Part shown: positions 27,386 through 35,343 of the stretch, in pieces
Position numbering within the stretch: the stretch's first letter is position 1
Layout of the letters: every line of letters begins with the position of its first letter
Origin: Stenotrophomonas rhizophila
GTDB taxonomy: Bacteria; Pseudomonadota; Gammaproteobacteria; Xanthomonadales; Xanthomonadaceae
Direction of reading: 5' to 3'
DNA length: 64,000 nucleotides
Assembly: GCF_000661955.1 (NCBI RefSeq)
Contig: NZ_CP007597.1
Coordinates: 1,295,605 to 1,359,604, forward strand
Notes under the pieces: model-generated
Database searches by the model: none
Told to the model about the DNA's origin: nothing
The model's input: the letters and a program-made list of their open reading frames with translations, nothing else
Translations under genes and position numbers: made by a program

Positions 27386-27416
27386 AAAAAAACGCCCCTT
27401 CCTGCGAAGGGGCGTC
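27386..27416 (-). terminator. intrinsic terminator of the first Ala-rich lipoprotein gene
   Basis: On the minus strand ACGCCCCTTCG pairs with GAAGGGGCGT and is followed by eight Ts (plus strand shows an A8 run at 27386-27393). It lies 25 bp after the gene stop. Confidence 0.9.
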
Positions 27417-27440
27417 TCGGGTGCTGCGGAAACGGCAGAC

Positions 27441-27845
27441 TCAGCGCTTGGCTTCGTCGGCGTTCTTCTTTGCTTCATCGGCCACGTCGCGTGCCTTGTC
27501 GGCCACCTTCTGCGCGGCATCGGCGGTGGCGTCGCTGGCGTGCACGCCTGCATCCTTGGCGGCCGTCTTGGCTTCGCCAGCCGCTTCGGAGGTGGCTGCC
27601 GCGGCGCGGTCGAGCGCCTGCTGGGTTTCCGCAGCGGCGCGCTCGGAGGCGGCAGCGGCATCGTCGGCGGCGTTGCGCGTGGAGGCGGCGGCCTTGTCCA
27701 CCGCTTCGCGTGCGGCGGCGTTGGCGCTGTCGGCGGCCTGCGCGGCGTCATCGCGCGCCTTCTCCGCTTCCGGGCCTTTGCATGCGGCCAGGCCGAGCAG
27801 CAGGGAGGCGGCCAGCAGGGACGTGGTGAACGGACGAATCTTCAT
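27441..27845 (-). CDS. Ala-rich helical lipoprotein (paralogue 1)
   Basis: A 134-aa lipoprotein starting MKIRPFTTSLLAASLLLGLAAC, with a lipobox LAAC and Lys-Gly after the lipidated Cys. The mature protein is almost entirely Ala with regularly spaced charged residues (AADSANAAAREAVDKAA, KDAGVHASDATADAAQKVA). It is a continuous amphipathic helix or coiled coil resembling late-embryogenesis-type repeats. The function is unknown. A similar, shorter paralogue lies just upstream with its own terminator. Confidence 0.8.
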   Translation of the reverse strand: MKIRPFTTSLLAASLLLGLAACKGPEAEKARDDAAQAADSANAAAREAVDKAAASTRNAADDAAAASERAAAETQQALDRAAAATSEAAGEAKTAAKDAGVHASDATADAAQKVADKARDVADEAKKNADEAKR

Positions 27846-27947
27846 GGCGGTCTCCAGTACGGTGATCGTAGGGGAGGCCAGCCTATTCATGCCTGCGTGA
27901 AGACAGGGTCGGTGCGCACCGGCCATGCCCCCGGCCGGATCGCGCCC

Positions 27948-27983
27948 AAAGAAAAAGCCGCTGGCGAACCAGCGGCTTCTTCA
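27948..27983 (-). terminator. intrinsic terminator of the second Ala-rich lipoprotein gene
   Basis: On the minus strand AAGCCGCTGG, a short loop, then CCAGCGGCTTTTTC. The stem is perfect and followed by a T-tract, 24 bp after the gene stop. Confidence 0.9.
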
Positions 27984-28006
27984 GACTTGCGTGAAGAAAG
28001 AAGTTA

Positions 28007-28348
28007 TTACTTCTTGGCTTCTTCAGCAGCGTCCTTGGCCTGTTCGGCGGTGGCTTCACCGGCCTTGGCAGCGTCTGCAGCGGTGTCGGCAGCAGCGTCG
28101 GTGGCAGCAGCGCCAGCCTGAGCAGCGGCGTCAGCCGAGGTGTTGGCAGCGGTGGCAGCGGTGTCGGCAGCAGCCTGGGCAGCGTCGGCGGTCTGGGCGC
28201 CAGCAGCAGCGGCCTGGTCGGCGGCGACCTGGGCGTCAGCGGCAGCTTCGTTGGCCGAAGCAGCGGCGTCAGCAGCCTGTTCCTGCTTCGAGCAGGCGGT
28301 CAGAGCCAGGCCCAGGGCCATCGCGATCAGCAGCTTGTTGATGCTCAT
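28007..28348 (-). CDS. Ala-rich helical lipoprotein (paralogue 2)
   Basis: A 113-aa lipoprotein starting MSINKLLIAMALGLALTACSKQEQ, with lipobox LTAC followed by Ser (outer-membrane sorting expected). Nearly all of the mature part is Ala with Asp, Gln, Thr and Glu at helix-repeat spacing (AADTAATAANTSADAA), ending EEAKK. It is clearly related in composition and tail to paralogue 1 (DEAKR end). It may be an abundant envelope spacer or stress protein; the function is unknown. Confidence 0.8.
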   Translation of the reverse strand: MSINKLLIAMALGLALTACSKQEQAADAAASANEAAADAQVAADQAAAAGAQTADAAQAAADTAATAANTSADAAAQAGAAATDAAADTAADAAKAGEATAEQAKDAAEEAKK

Positions 28349-28472
28349 TTGTGTGAATCCTCGTCGTTAGATTAGGCAACGCGCTATTGCGCGCCCGGCA
28401 ACATGATGACAAGCCACGTTTGGCTGTCAAGCGATCGCGCATTCATTTTTGCGAAATGCGCGTTAAGTTCAA

Positions 28473-29648
28473 TCAAATCAATTCGATGGCAATGGCCGTG
28501 GCTTCGCCGCCGCCGATGCACAGGGTAGCGATGCCGCGCTTTCCGCCGCGCGTGCGCAATGCGTTGACCAGCGTCACCACCAGGCGCGCGCCGGAAGCGC
28601 CGATCGGATGGCCCAATGCGCAGGCACCGCCGTTGACGTTGACCTTCTCGTGCGGGATGCCCAATTCACGGATCGGCGCCATGGCCACCACCGCAAACGC
28701 CTCGTTGATTTCGAACAGATCGACCTGGTCCAGACTCCAGCCCGCTTTTTCCAGCACCTTGTGCAGGGCGCCGATGGGGGCGGTGGTGAACCATTCCGGT
28801 TCCTGGGAATGCGTGGCGTGGGCCACGATCCGTGCCAGCGGCGTCACCCCGCGTGCAGCGGCGTCTTCTTCGCCCAGCAGCACCAGCGCGGCGGCGCCGT
28901 CGGAAATGCTCGAAGAGCTGGCCGCAGTGACCGTGCCGTCCTTCTTGAAGGCCGGACGCAGGGTCGGGATCTTGGCGATGTCCGAGCGGCTCGGCTGTTC
29001 GTCCTGGCTGAATTCAACCTCGCCCTTGCGGCCGGCCACCTTCACCGCAACGATTTCGTCGTCGAAGGCACCGGCGGCCTGCGCGGCCTGGGCGCGACGC
29101 ACCGATTCGATGGCGAACGCATCCTGTTCCTCGCGGCTGAACTGGTACTTGTCCACCGTGCATTCGGCGAATTCACCCATCGCCTTGCCGTCGTAGGCAT
29201 TGACCAGGCCGTCGTGGGCCATGTGGTCGACCGCCTGGAAGTTGCCGAAGCGGTTGCCGGTGCGCGAGTTGGGCAGCAGGTGCGGCGCATTGGACATCGA
29301 TTCCATGCCTCCGGCCACCACGATGCTGGCCGACCCGGCCTTGATCAGGTCGTGCCCCAGCATGATGGCCTTCATGCCCGAACCACACACCTTGTTGAGC
29401 GTGGTGGCGCCGGTGGAGACCGGAATGCCCGCCGCGATCGCGGCCTGGCGCGCCGGTGCCTGGCCCAGGTTGGCCGGCAGCACGCAGCCCATGATGACTT
29501 CGGACACATCGCCCGCTGCGATACCGGACTGCTGCAGTGCCGCCGCGATGGCGCTGGCGCCCAGGGTCGGGGTGGGCACGCCGGTGAACTGGCCCAGGAA
29601 GGAACCGATGGCGGTGCGTTTGGCAGCGGCGATGACGATGTTGGACAT
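28473..29648 (-). CDS. acetyl-CoA C-acetyltransferase (thiolase)
   Basis: A 391-aa thiolase that condenses two acetyl-CoA or cleaves acetoacetyl-CoA. The nucleophilic Cys is in LNKVCGSGMKAIM (about residue 90), the His in CALGHPIGASGARL, and the second Cys in ATLCIGGGEA. Start ATG 29648 (MSNIVIAAAKRTAIGSFLG). The short-chain AtoB/PhaA class is likely from the IAAAKRTAIGSFLG start. It is monocistronic. Confidence 0.92.
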   Translation of the reverse strand: MSNIVIAAAKRTAIGSFLGQFTGVPTPTLGASAIAAALQQSGIAAGDVSEVIMGCVLPANLGQAPARQAAIAAGIPVSTGATTLNKVCGSGMKAIMLGHDLIKAGSASIVVAGGMESMSNAPHLLPNSRTGNRFGNFQAVDHMAHDGLVNAYDGKAMGEFAECTVDKYQFSREEQDAFAIESVRRAQAAQAAGAFDDEIVAVKVAGRKGEVEFSQDEQPSRSDIAKIPTLRPAFKKDGTVTAASSSSISDGAAALVLLGEEDAAARGVTPLARIVAHATHSQEPEWFTTAPIGALHKVLEKAGWSLDQVDLFEINEAFAVVAMAPIRELGIPHEKVNVNGGACALGHPIGASGARLVVTLVNALRTRGGKRGIATLCIGGGEATAIAIELI

Positions 29649-29828
29649 GGGCAATCTCGTTGGTGCGTGAGCAGGTTTCAAGAGTGGGACCGCGTGCCAT
29701 TGGCGGCAGCGGGTTTTCCCGGCAGACTGCGGACTACCGGCCAAGTATAGAGGCTTGGCACTGGCCGCCGGGTCAGGTCCAGGAGGACCGATCGGCGGCG
29801 ATACCACCACGTCAACGGGGATGCAGGG
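29649..29828. promoter_or_regulatory. divergent promoter region, thiolase / autotransporter
   Basis: A 180-bp non-coding interval between divergent starts. A run GGTCCAGGAGGACC at 29777-29790 is a 14-bp near-palindrome and could be an operator. No clear sigma-70 hexamers were identified. Confidence 0.3.
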
Positions 29829-32684
29829 ATGAACAAGGCAGCAGTGGGGCGGTCGGTGCTGGTCACGGCCATGGCAGCGGTACTGGGCGCCTGTGGCGGT
29901 GGGGGCGGCGGTAACAATGTGCGCGTGGATCCGCCACCGGTGTCGCCCCCGCCCACTACGCCGCCGACCACGCCCCCGGTCACCCCGCCCACGCCCCAGC
30001 AGCCCGCGTTCGACGCGCACCTTGCCATCACCCAGGCCGGTGCGGCGCGCACCGCGGGCCTGGATGGCACCGGCGTGCGTATCGGCGTGGTTGATTCCGG
30101 CGTGATGCGCAACCATCCCACGCTGGCGGGCCGGGTGTTGGCCAACTACACCTACATCGATCCGCGCACCAACAACCTCAATGTCGACGACGTGGTCGGC
30201 CATGGCACGGCAGTGGCTGAACTGGCGGCCGGCAAGGCGCTCGGCAGCTGGCCCGGTGGCATCGCGCCCGGTGCACAGATCGTGTCGGCGCGCATCATCG
30301 CCGACCAGCGCCCCACCGACGACGGCTCGGGCAGCGGCAATGAAGTAAACGGCGCACTGGGCCTGGACCAGGTCCACCAGGACCTGATCAGCCAGGGCGT
30401 GAAGGTCATGAACAACTCGTGGGGCGGTCTGTACTGGACCAACCCGGCGGCCACCGCGCCCATCGCCCAGGAGTACCGCCCCTTCATCATCGCCAATGGC
30501 GGGTTGGTGGTGTTCGCCACCGGAAACGAGAGCAAGCCCAATCCCTCCAGCATGGCGGCGCTGCCCAGCCAGGCCGGTCCGGGCGGCACGCTGCCGGCGG
30601 CCGACCTGGAGCGCGGCTGGCTCAGCGTGACCGCGGTGGATTCCACCGATCCCAGCAAGCTGGCGTCCTACGCCAATGCCTGCGGTGTCGCCGCGCGGTA
30701 TTGCCTGGCCGCCCCCGGCGCGGCGGTGTACGTCGACCCGGCGTCCACCAGTGCAACGCCGAACTACCTGTGGAACTACGGCACCTCCTTCGCCGCCCCG
30801 CTGGTATCCGGCGCAGCGGCGCTGGTGTGGCAGAAGTACCCGTATTTCAGCAACGATCTGGTGCGCCAGACCCTGCTGGGTACGGCCACCGATCTTGGCG
30901 CGTCCGGCGTGGACAGTACCTTCGGTTACGGCCTGCTCAACATCGCCAAGGCAATCAATGGGCCGGGCCGCCTGGACTGGGGCAACACCACGGTCAACGT
31001 CAACCAGGCGGGGCTGAACTCGGTCTGGAGCAACAGCATCACCGGCAGCGGCGGGCTGATCAAACAGGGTGTCGGTGCGCTGGGCCTGTCCGGTACCAAC
31101 ACCTACACCGGTGCCACGCGGATCGAGCAGGGCACGCTGGCGCTGCGCGATGGCGGGTCAATCACCTCCAACGTGCTGGTGGTGGCCCAGGGCGGCAGCC
31201 CGAACAACGCGGCGCTGCAGTTCATGACCGGAACCAGCCGGGTGAAGGGCGATGTCGACAACGGCGCCAGCGTCATCGTGCGCGATGCCAACAGCTCGGC
31301 TACCATCGAGGGCAACTACACCCAGCGCGCCGGCGCGCAGCTGATGATCGCGCTGGGAGCCGGCCCGCTCAATGTCACCGGCAGCGCGGCCCTGGCCGGC
31401 AATGTGCATGTGAGCAGCATCGTCAGCGGCTACGTGCCTGCCAACGGTCGCACCCAGACGGTGCTGCAGGTTGGCCAGGGCATCAGCGGGCAGTTCGATG
31501 GGGTCACCCACAGTCTGGCCCAGGCCACGTTGCTGCAGATGTCGCTGCAACAGAGCGCCACCACCGTCACGCTGACTACCGACCAGATCAACATCACCAG
31601 CGCCAGCCTCAGTGCCGGCGTGGGCGGGGCTGCGCTGGCGTCGGCGGCGCGGGTGGAGACCGCATTTGAAGTGCTCGATGGCGGCAGCATGGCCGGCAGT
31701 GCCTTCGCCAATGGTGCAGGTCAACTGCAGCAGGTGCAGGGCAACCAGGCACTGCAGGCCAGCCTGGACAGCCTGTCGGGCAAGGCCCACGCGCTGGCCA
31801 CCGCGGCCACCTTCGACAGCGTCGACCTCAACCGCCGCGCGCTGTCGGCGCGATTTGGCCAGGTGCAGGGCGCACCCCGTCTGCGCGGTGCCTGGCAGAA
31901 CCAGCTCGGCGAGGTCGGGCAGGGCAGCTTCTCTGCCAGCGGCGCCGACACCCGCGGCTGGATGATGGGCCAGGACATGGCCTTTGGCAGCAACGGTGTG
32001 CTTGGCTTCGCCTTTGGCGAGACCCGCACGCACAACAGCCGCGACTGGGGCAGTGACCGTGGCCGTGATCGCCAATCGCAGGCGCAGGTGTATGCCGGCT
32101 GGGGCACGGGGCGAGCCTATGCGCTTGGCCAGCTGGGCGCCGGCCAGTTCACGCGGGAAATCGATCGCCAGCTGCTGCTCGGTGCCGGCCAGTACGGGGT
32201 CAATGCCCGTTACGGCGGCCAGTTCACGGCGTCCAGCGTGGAAACCGGCTATCGCCTCGGCGATGGCCGCGCCTCGTTGACCCCGTACCTGGGGGCCGAC
32301 TACGCCCGCGTGGACAGCGACCGCTTCAGCGAACAGGGCGGGCTGGGCTTCGGCCTGCGCACCCAGGGCGGGGTGAGCACGCGCAGCCAGGCACTGGCCG
32401 GCGTGCGCGCCGAACGTCAGTGGGGCAGCTGGGCGCTGCGCGGCTATGCCGAATGGCAGCAGCTGCTGTCCAGTGATGGGCTGGTGCAGGACGCCAGCTT
32501 TGTCGGCGTGGATGCCTGGGCGCCGATGGCGGGCCTGCAGCCGGCGCGGTCGGGTGGGCTGTTCGGCCTGTCGGTGGAATCGTGGCTGACCCGCAACACG
32601 CGGGTGGCGTTCGGTTACGACCAGCGCTTCGGGCCGCGCGGTGACCTGAGCCAGGTGGCGCTGCGCTACTCGGCTGCCTTCTGA
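29829..32684 (+). CDS. subtilisin-type autotransporter protease with lipobox (SphB1/NalP-like)
   Basis: A 951-aa type Va autotransporter. The signal peptide ends in a lipobox VLGAC followed by GGGGGG and a Pro/Thr-rich linker, a layout seen in the surface lipoprotein autotransporters SphB1 and NalP. The S8 triad is Asp in IGVVDSG, His in VVGHGTAVAELAAG and Ser in YGTSFAAPLVSGAAAL. A passenger-associated repeat (GLIKQGVGALGLSGTNTYTG) sits near residue 415. The C-terminal roughly 280 aa form a beta-barrel ending in LRYSAAF, with the required terminal Phe. It may process other surface proteins. Confidence 0.92.
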   Translation: MNKAAVGRSVLVTAMAAVLGACGGGGGGNNVRVDPPPVSPPPTTPPTTPPVTPPTPQQPAFDAHLAITQAGAARTAGLDGTGVRIGVVDSGVMRNHPTLAGRVLANYTYIDPRTNNLNVDDVVGHGTAVAELAAGKALGSWPGGIAPGAQIVSARIIADQRPTDDGSGSGNEVNGALGLDQVHQDLISQGVKVMNNSWGGLYWTNPAATAPIAQEYRPFIIANGGLVVFATGNESKPNPSSMAALPSQAGPGGTLPAADLERGWLSVTAVDSTDPSKLASYANACGVAARYCLAAPGAAVYVDPASTSATPNYLWNYGTSFAAPLVSGAAALVWQKYPYFSNDLVRQTLLGTATDLGASGVDSTFGYGLLNIAKAINGPGRLDWGNTTVNVNQAGLNSVWSNSITGSGGLIKQGVGALGLSGTNTYTGATRIEQGTLALRDGGSITSNVLVVAQGGSPNNAALQFMTGTSRVKGDVDNGASVIVRDANSSATIEGNYTQRAGAQLMIALGAGPLNVTGSAALAGNVHVSSIVSGYVPANGRTQTVLQVGQGISGQFDGVTHSLAQATLLQMSLQQSATTVTLTTDQINITSASLSAGVGGAALASAARVETAFEVLDGGSMAGSAFANGAGQLQQVQGNQALQASLDSLSGKAHALATAATFDSVDLNRRALSARFGQVQGAPRLRGAWQNQLGEVGQGSFSASGADTRGWMMGQDMAFGSNGVLGFAFGETRTHNSRDWGSDRGRDRQSQAQVYAGWGTGRAYALGQLGAGQFTREIDRQLLLGAGQYGVNARYGGQFTASSVETGYRLGDGRASLTPYLGADYARVDSDRFSEQGGLGFGLRTQGGVSTRSQALAGVRAERQWGSWALRGYAEWQQLLSSDGLVQDASFVGVDAWAPMAGLQPARSGGLFGLSVESWLTRNTRVAFGYDQRFGPRGDLSQVALRYSAAF

Positions 32685-32730
32685 GCACCCGGCCGCTGTC
32701 GGGGCGACCAACGTAACGGTCTGAAACGCA

Positions 32731-32757
32731 GAAGGGCGCGATGCAATCGCGCCCTTC
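32731..32757. terminator. bidirectional terminator, autotransporter / leucine dehydrogenase
   Basis: A perfect 12-bp stem GAAGGGCGCGAT / ATCGCGCCCTTC with a GCA loop, then TTC-rich DNA. It is centred in the convergent gap, so it can serve both genes. Confidence 0.85.
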
Positions 32758-32778
32758 TTCATGGTGCGGCAGAGCGGC

Positions 32779-33876
32779 TCAGTTGCCGCGCAGCGTGCCC
32801 AGTCGCGGCGTGGCCCGGCCCAGCGGCATCTTCAGCTTGCCGATGGAATGGATGCGCGTTTCGGCGATCTTGTCGGCCGCCCGCTGGGGCGCGATGCCCT
32901 CCTGCTGGGACAGGGCGAAGATCCGGCCGAGGTTGTGGTAAATGCTGCGGATCAGACGCATCGCGCGTTCGCGGTTGTAGCCGTCGATTTCCAGCGAGAC
33001 ATTCATCACCCCGCCCGCGTTGACCGCATAGTCCGGGGCATACAGGATGCCGCGCGCATGCAGTTCATCGCCGACCTCCAGGCTGGAGAGCTGGTTGTTG
33101 GCGGTGCCGCAGACGATCTTGCACTTCAACCGGGCCAGGGTCTGCGGGTTGATCGCCCCTTCCAGCGCGCACGGGGCGAACACATCGGCGTTGACGTCGT
33201 AGATGTCGTCCGGCTTCACGGCCTCGGCGCCGTATTCGGTGACCGCACGTTCGACCCGCGCGCTGTCCAGGTCGGTGACGAACAGCTTGGCGCCCCGGTC
33301 GCGCAGCAGCTTCACCAACTCCATGCCGATGTGGCCCAGGCCCTGCACCGCGATGCTGGTCTTGCCCACTTCTTCATGGCCCAGCTTGTGCTGCATCGAG
33401 GCCATCAGCGCCTGCAGCGCGCCATAGGCGGTGAACGGGGCCGGATCGCCGGAGCCGCCATGGACCTGGTGCACGCCGGTGACGTACTCGCTTTCCAGGT
33501 AGATGTTTTCCATGTCGTTGACATCGGTGCCCACGTCCTCGGCGGTGATGTAGCGCCCGCCGAGCGAGTCGACGTAGCGGCCGAACGCGCGGAACAGCAC
33601 CTCGCTCTTGTCCTGGCGCGGGTCGCCGATGATCACCGCCTTGCCGCCACCCACGTTCAGCCCGGCCAGGGCGTTCTTGTAGGTCATGGTGCGGCTCAGG
33701 CGCAGCGCGTCGGCCAGCGCATCATCGGTGCTGGCGTACGGGCGCATGCGCACGCCACCCAGGGCAGGGCCCAGGGTGGTGTTGTGGATGGCGATGATCG
33801 CCCTCAGGCCGGCATCGCGGTTGTGGCAGAACACCACTTGTTCGTGACCGGAAGTTTCGAGGGTTTCAAATAACAT
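32779..33876 (-). CDS. Leu/Val/Phe-type amino-acid dehydrogenase (leucine dehydrogenase)
   Basis: A 365-aa NAD-dependent dehydrogenase that oxidatively deaminates branched-chain amino acids. ELFV dimerisation/catalytic domain motifs are LGPALGGVRMRPY and NALAGLNVGGGKAVIIGDP, the latter holding the catalytic Lys. The NAD domain has SIAVQGLGHIGMELV. Start ATG 33876 (MLFETLETSGHEQVVF) has GGAG upstream. The length and N-terminal LFE..ETSGHEQ fit leucine dehydrogenases, but valine cannot be excluded. Confidence 0.9.
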   Translation of the reverse strand: MLFETLETSGHEQVVFCHNRDAGLRAIIAIHNTTLGPALGGVRMRPYASTDDALADALRLSRTMTYKNALAGLNVGGGKAVIIGDPRQDKSEVLFRAFGRYVDSLGGRYITAEDVGTDVNDMENIYLESEYVTGVHQVHGGSGDPAPFTAYGALQALMASMQHKLGHEEVGKTSIAVQGLGHIGMELVKLLRDRGAKLFVTDLDSARVERAVTEYGAEAVKPDDIYDVNADVFAPCALEGAINPQTLARLKCKIVCGTANNQLSSLEVGDELHARGILYAPDYAVNAGGVMNVSLEIDGYNRERAMRLIRSIYHNLGRIFALSQQEGIAPQRAADKIAETRIHSIGKLKMPLGRATPRLGTLRGN

Positions 33877-34197
33877 GGTGGCTCCGATGGGGCGAACGGC
33901 TGGGAACAGCGTCGAACGCACCAGCAAAAGGTGGGTTGTAAAACAAAAAAAGCGACTTCGTCGGATCGGGGGACGGGTCGCGCGGCGCCATTCTAGTGCA
34001 TTCCGCCGGAGGGTGTTGTCAGGGCTTGCCCCGACCCCGCGACAGGCATCGGCCCCGGTTGCGACGGCACGGGCCATTAAAGTTGCTGAAGATGGCGCCG
34101 ATGCCGTGGCAACGGTGCGCAGTACCAGCAATGCCAGGACGGACGACGTGGGTGCAGTGACAACACAGAAGCAGTGCCGCCCAAGGCGGCCGCGCGG
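33877..34197. promoter_or_regulatory. 321-bp divergent region, leucine dehydrogenase / HDOD protein
   Basis: No gene is recognised. An A-rich stretch around 33938-33949 (AAAACAAAAAAA) lies 62-73 bp upstream of the dehydrogenase start and could be an UP-like or curved element. GGAAC occurs at 33903-33907. If the HDOD gene uses the GTG at 34174, the region is 24 bp shorter. Confidence 0.3.
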
Positions 34198-35301
34198 ATG
34201 GACATGAACGTGATCGTGGCGGCGGGGCTGGCGGGAGCGGTCGCGTTGGGCGTGGCGGTGACCTGGCAGCGCAGGTGGCGCGCCTCCGCGCCGGCGGGGG
34301 CCGCGCGTGCGCGTGCGCCCGTGACGCTACCGACTGCGCAGCCCGGCACTGTCACCGCTACTGCCCCCGCCGAGGCGCTGCAGGCGGGCCTGCACGCATT
34401 GGCGCTGGTGCGGCGCAGTGGCGACACCGCCGCCGACGACCGGCACCACGATGGCGCGCTGCACGCGGCGGTGGTGGCGGCACTGGAGCAGCGCGACTGG
34501 TCGGCCCGGCAGCTGCCCCGGCGCCCGCAACTGCTGCCGCAGTTGATCCAGACGGTCAACGACAGCGACGCTTCGGCCCGCGCGATGGCCGCCATCATCG
34601 GCCAGGACCCGGTGTTGACCGGCAACCTGCTGCGCATTGCCAACAGCCCGGTGTACCGCCTGCAGTCCAAGCCGGTGGACAGCCTGCAGCGGGCGGTGAC
34701 GCTGGTGGGTACCGAGGGTATCCGCCTGATCATCAGCGCGGTGCTCGTGCAGCCGGTGATGCAGGTGCACTGCGAGGCCTTCCCGCAGTTCGGCACGGTG
34801 ATCTGGGAGCACGCGCTGCTTGCCTCGCGCGCGGCGGCCGATCATGCGCGGCTGGTGACCCATGAAGACGCGTTCGCCGCGCAGTGGCTGGGGCTGACCC
34901 AAGGCCTGGGCGCGGCGTTGGTGATGCGGCAGTTGCTGGACGCCTGCGCCGCGCAGGACGGGGCGCTGCCATCGCGCGCGCTGGCCATGCAGTTGCTGGA
35001 TGCCTGGACCTTGCCCGTGGCCGGGCGCATCGCGGCGGCCTGGGAACTGCCGGGTGCGGTGCACGAAGCGCTGCTGCGCGACGCCGGCACTGCCGAGGGA
35101 GGATTGTCGGCCAGCCTGCGCTTCGCGCGGGCGGCGGCCGCCGCCAGCCTGCTGTGCCGGCATGGCCGGATCGGCCAGGCCCAGGCGCTGGCCATCCTGG
35201 AACAGCAGCACGGCACCCCGCCGCACGCGCTGCAGTGGATCTGGCGGCGCCTGCATGGGCGCGCGGTGGAAACCCTGGACGCCGACGAGGCGGAGGCCTG
35301 A
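34198..35301 (+). CDS. HDOD-domain signalling protein with N-terminal membrane helix
   Basis: A 367-aa protein. An N-terminal helix (MDMNVIVAAGLAGAVALGVAVTW) anchors a cytoplasmic domain. The HDOD domain begins near residue 105: QLPRRPQLLPQLIQTVNDSDASARAMAAIIGQDPVLTGNLLRIANSPVY, then SLQRAVTLVGTEGI. HDOD proteins lack the HD metal site and act in signalling, often linked to cyclic-di-GMP. The start is uncertain: ATG 34198 and 34204, and GTG 34174, are all possible. Confidence 0.8.
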   Translation: MDMNVIVAAGLAGAVALGVAVTWQRRWRASAPAGAARARAPVTLPTAQPGTVTATAPAEALQAGLHALALVRRSGDTAADDRHHDGALHAAVVAALEQRDWSARQLPRRPQLLPQLIQTVNDSDASARAMAAIIGQDPVLTGNLLRIANSPVYRLQSKPVDSLQRAVTLVGTEGIRLIISAVLVQPVMQVHCEAFPQFGTVIWEHALLASRAAADHARLVTHEDAFAAQWLGLTQGLGAALVMRQLLDACAAQDGALPSRALAMQLLDAWTLPVAGRIAAAWELPGAVHEALLRDAGTAEGGLSASLRFARAAAAASLLCRHGRIGQAQALAILEQQHGTPPHALQWIWRRLHGRAVETLDADEAEA

Positions 35302-35343
35302 GGGCAGGGCGGGGCGCAGACGGCGTCTGCCGCCAGCGCCCGG

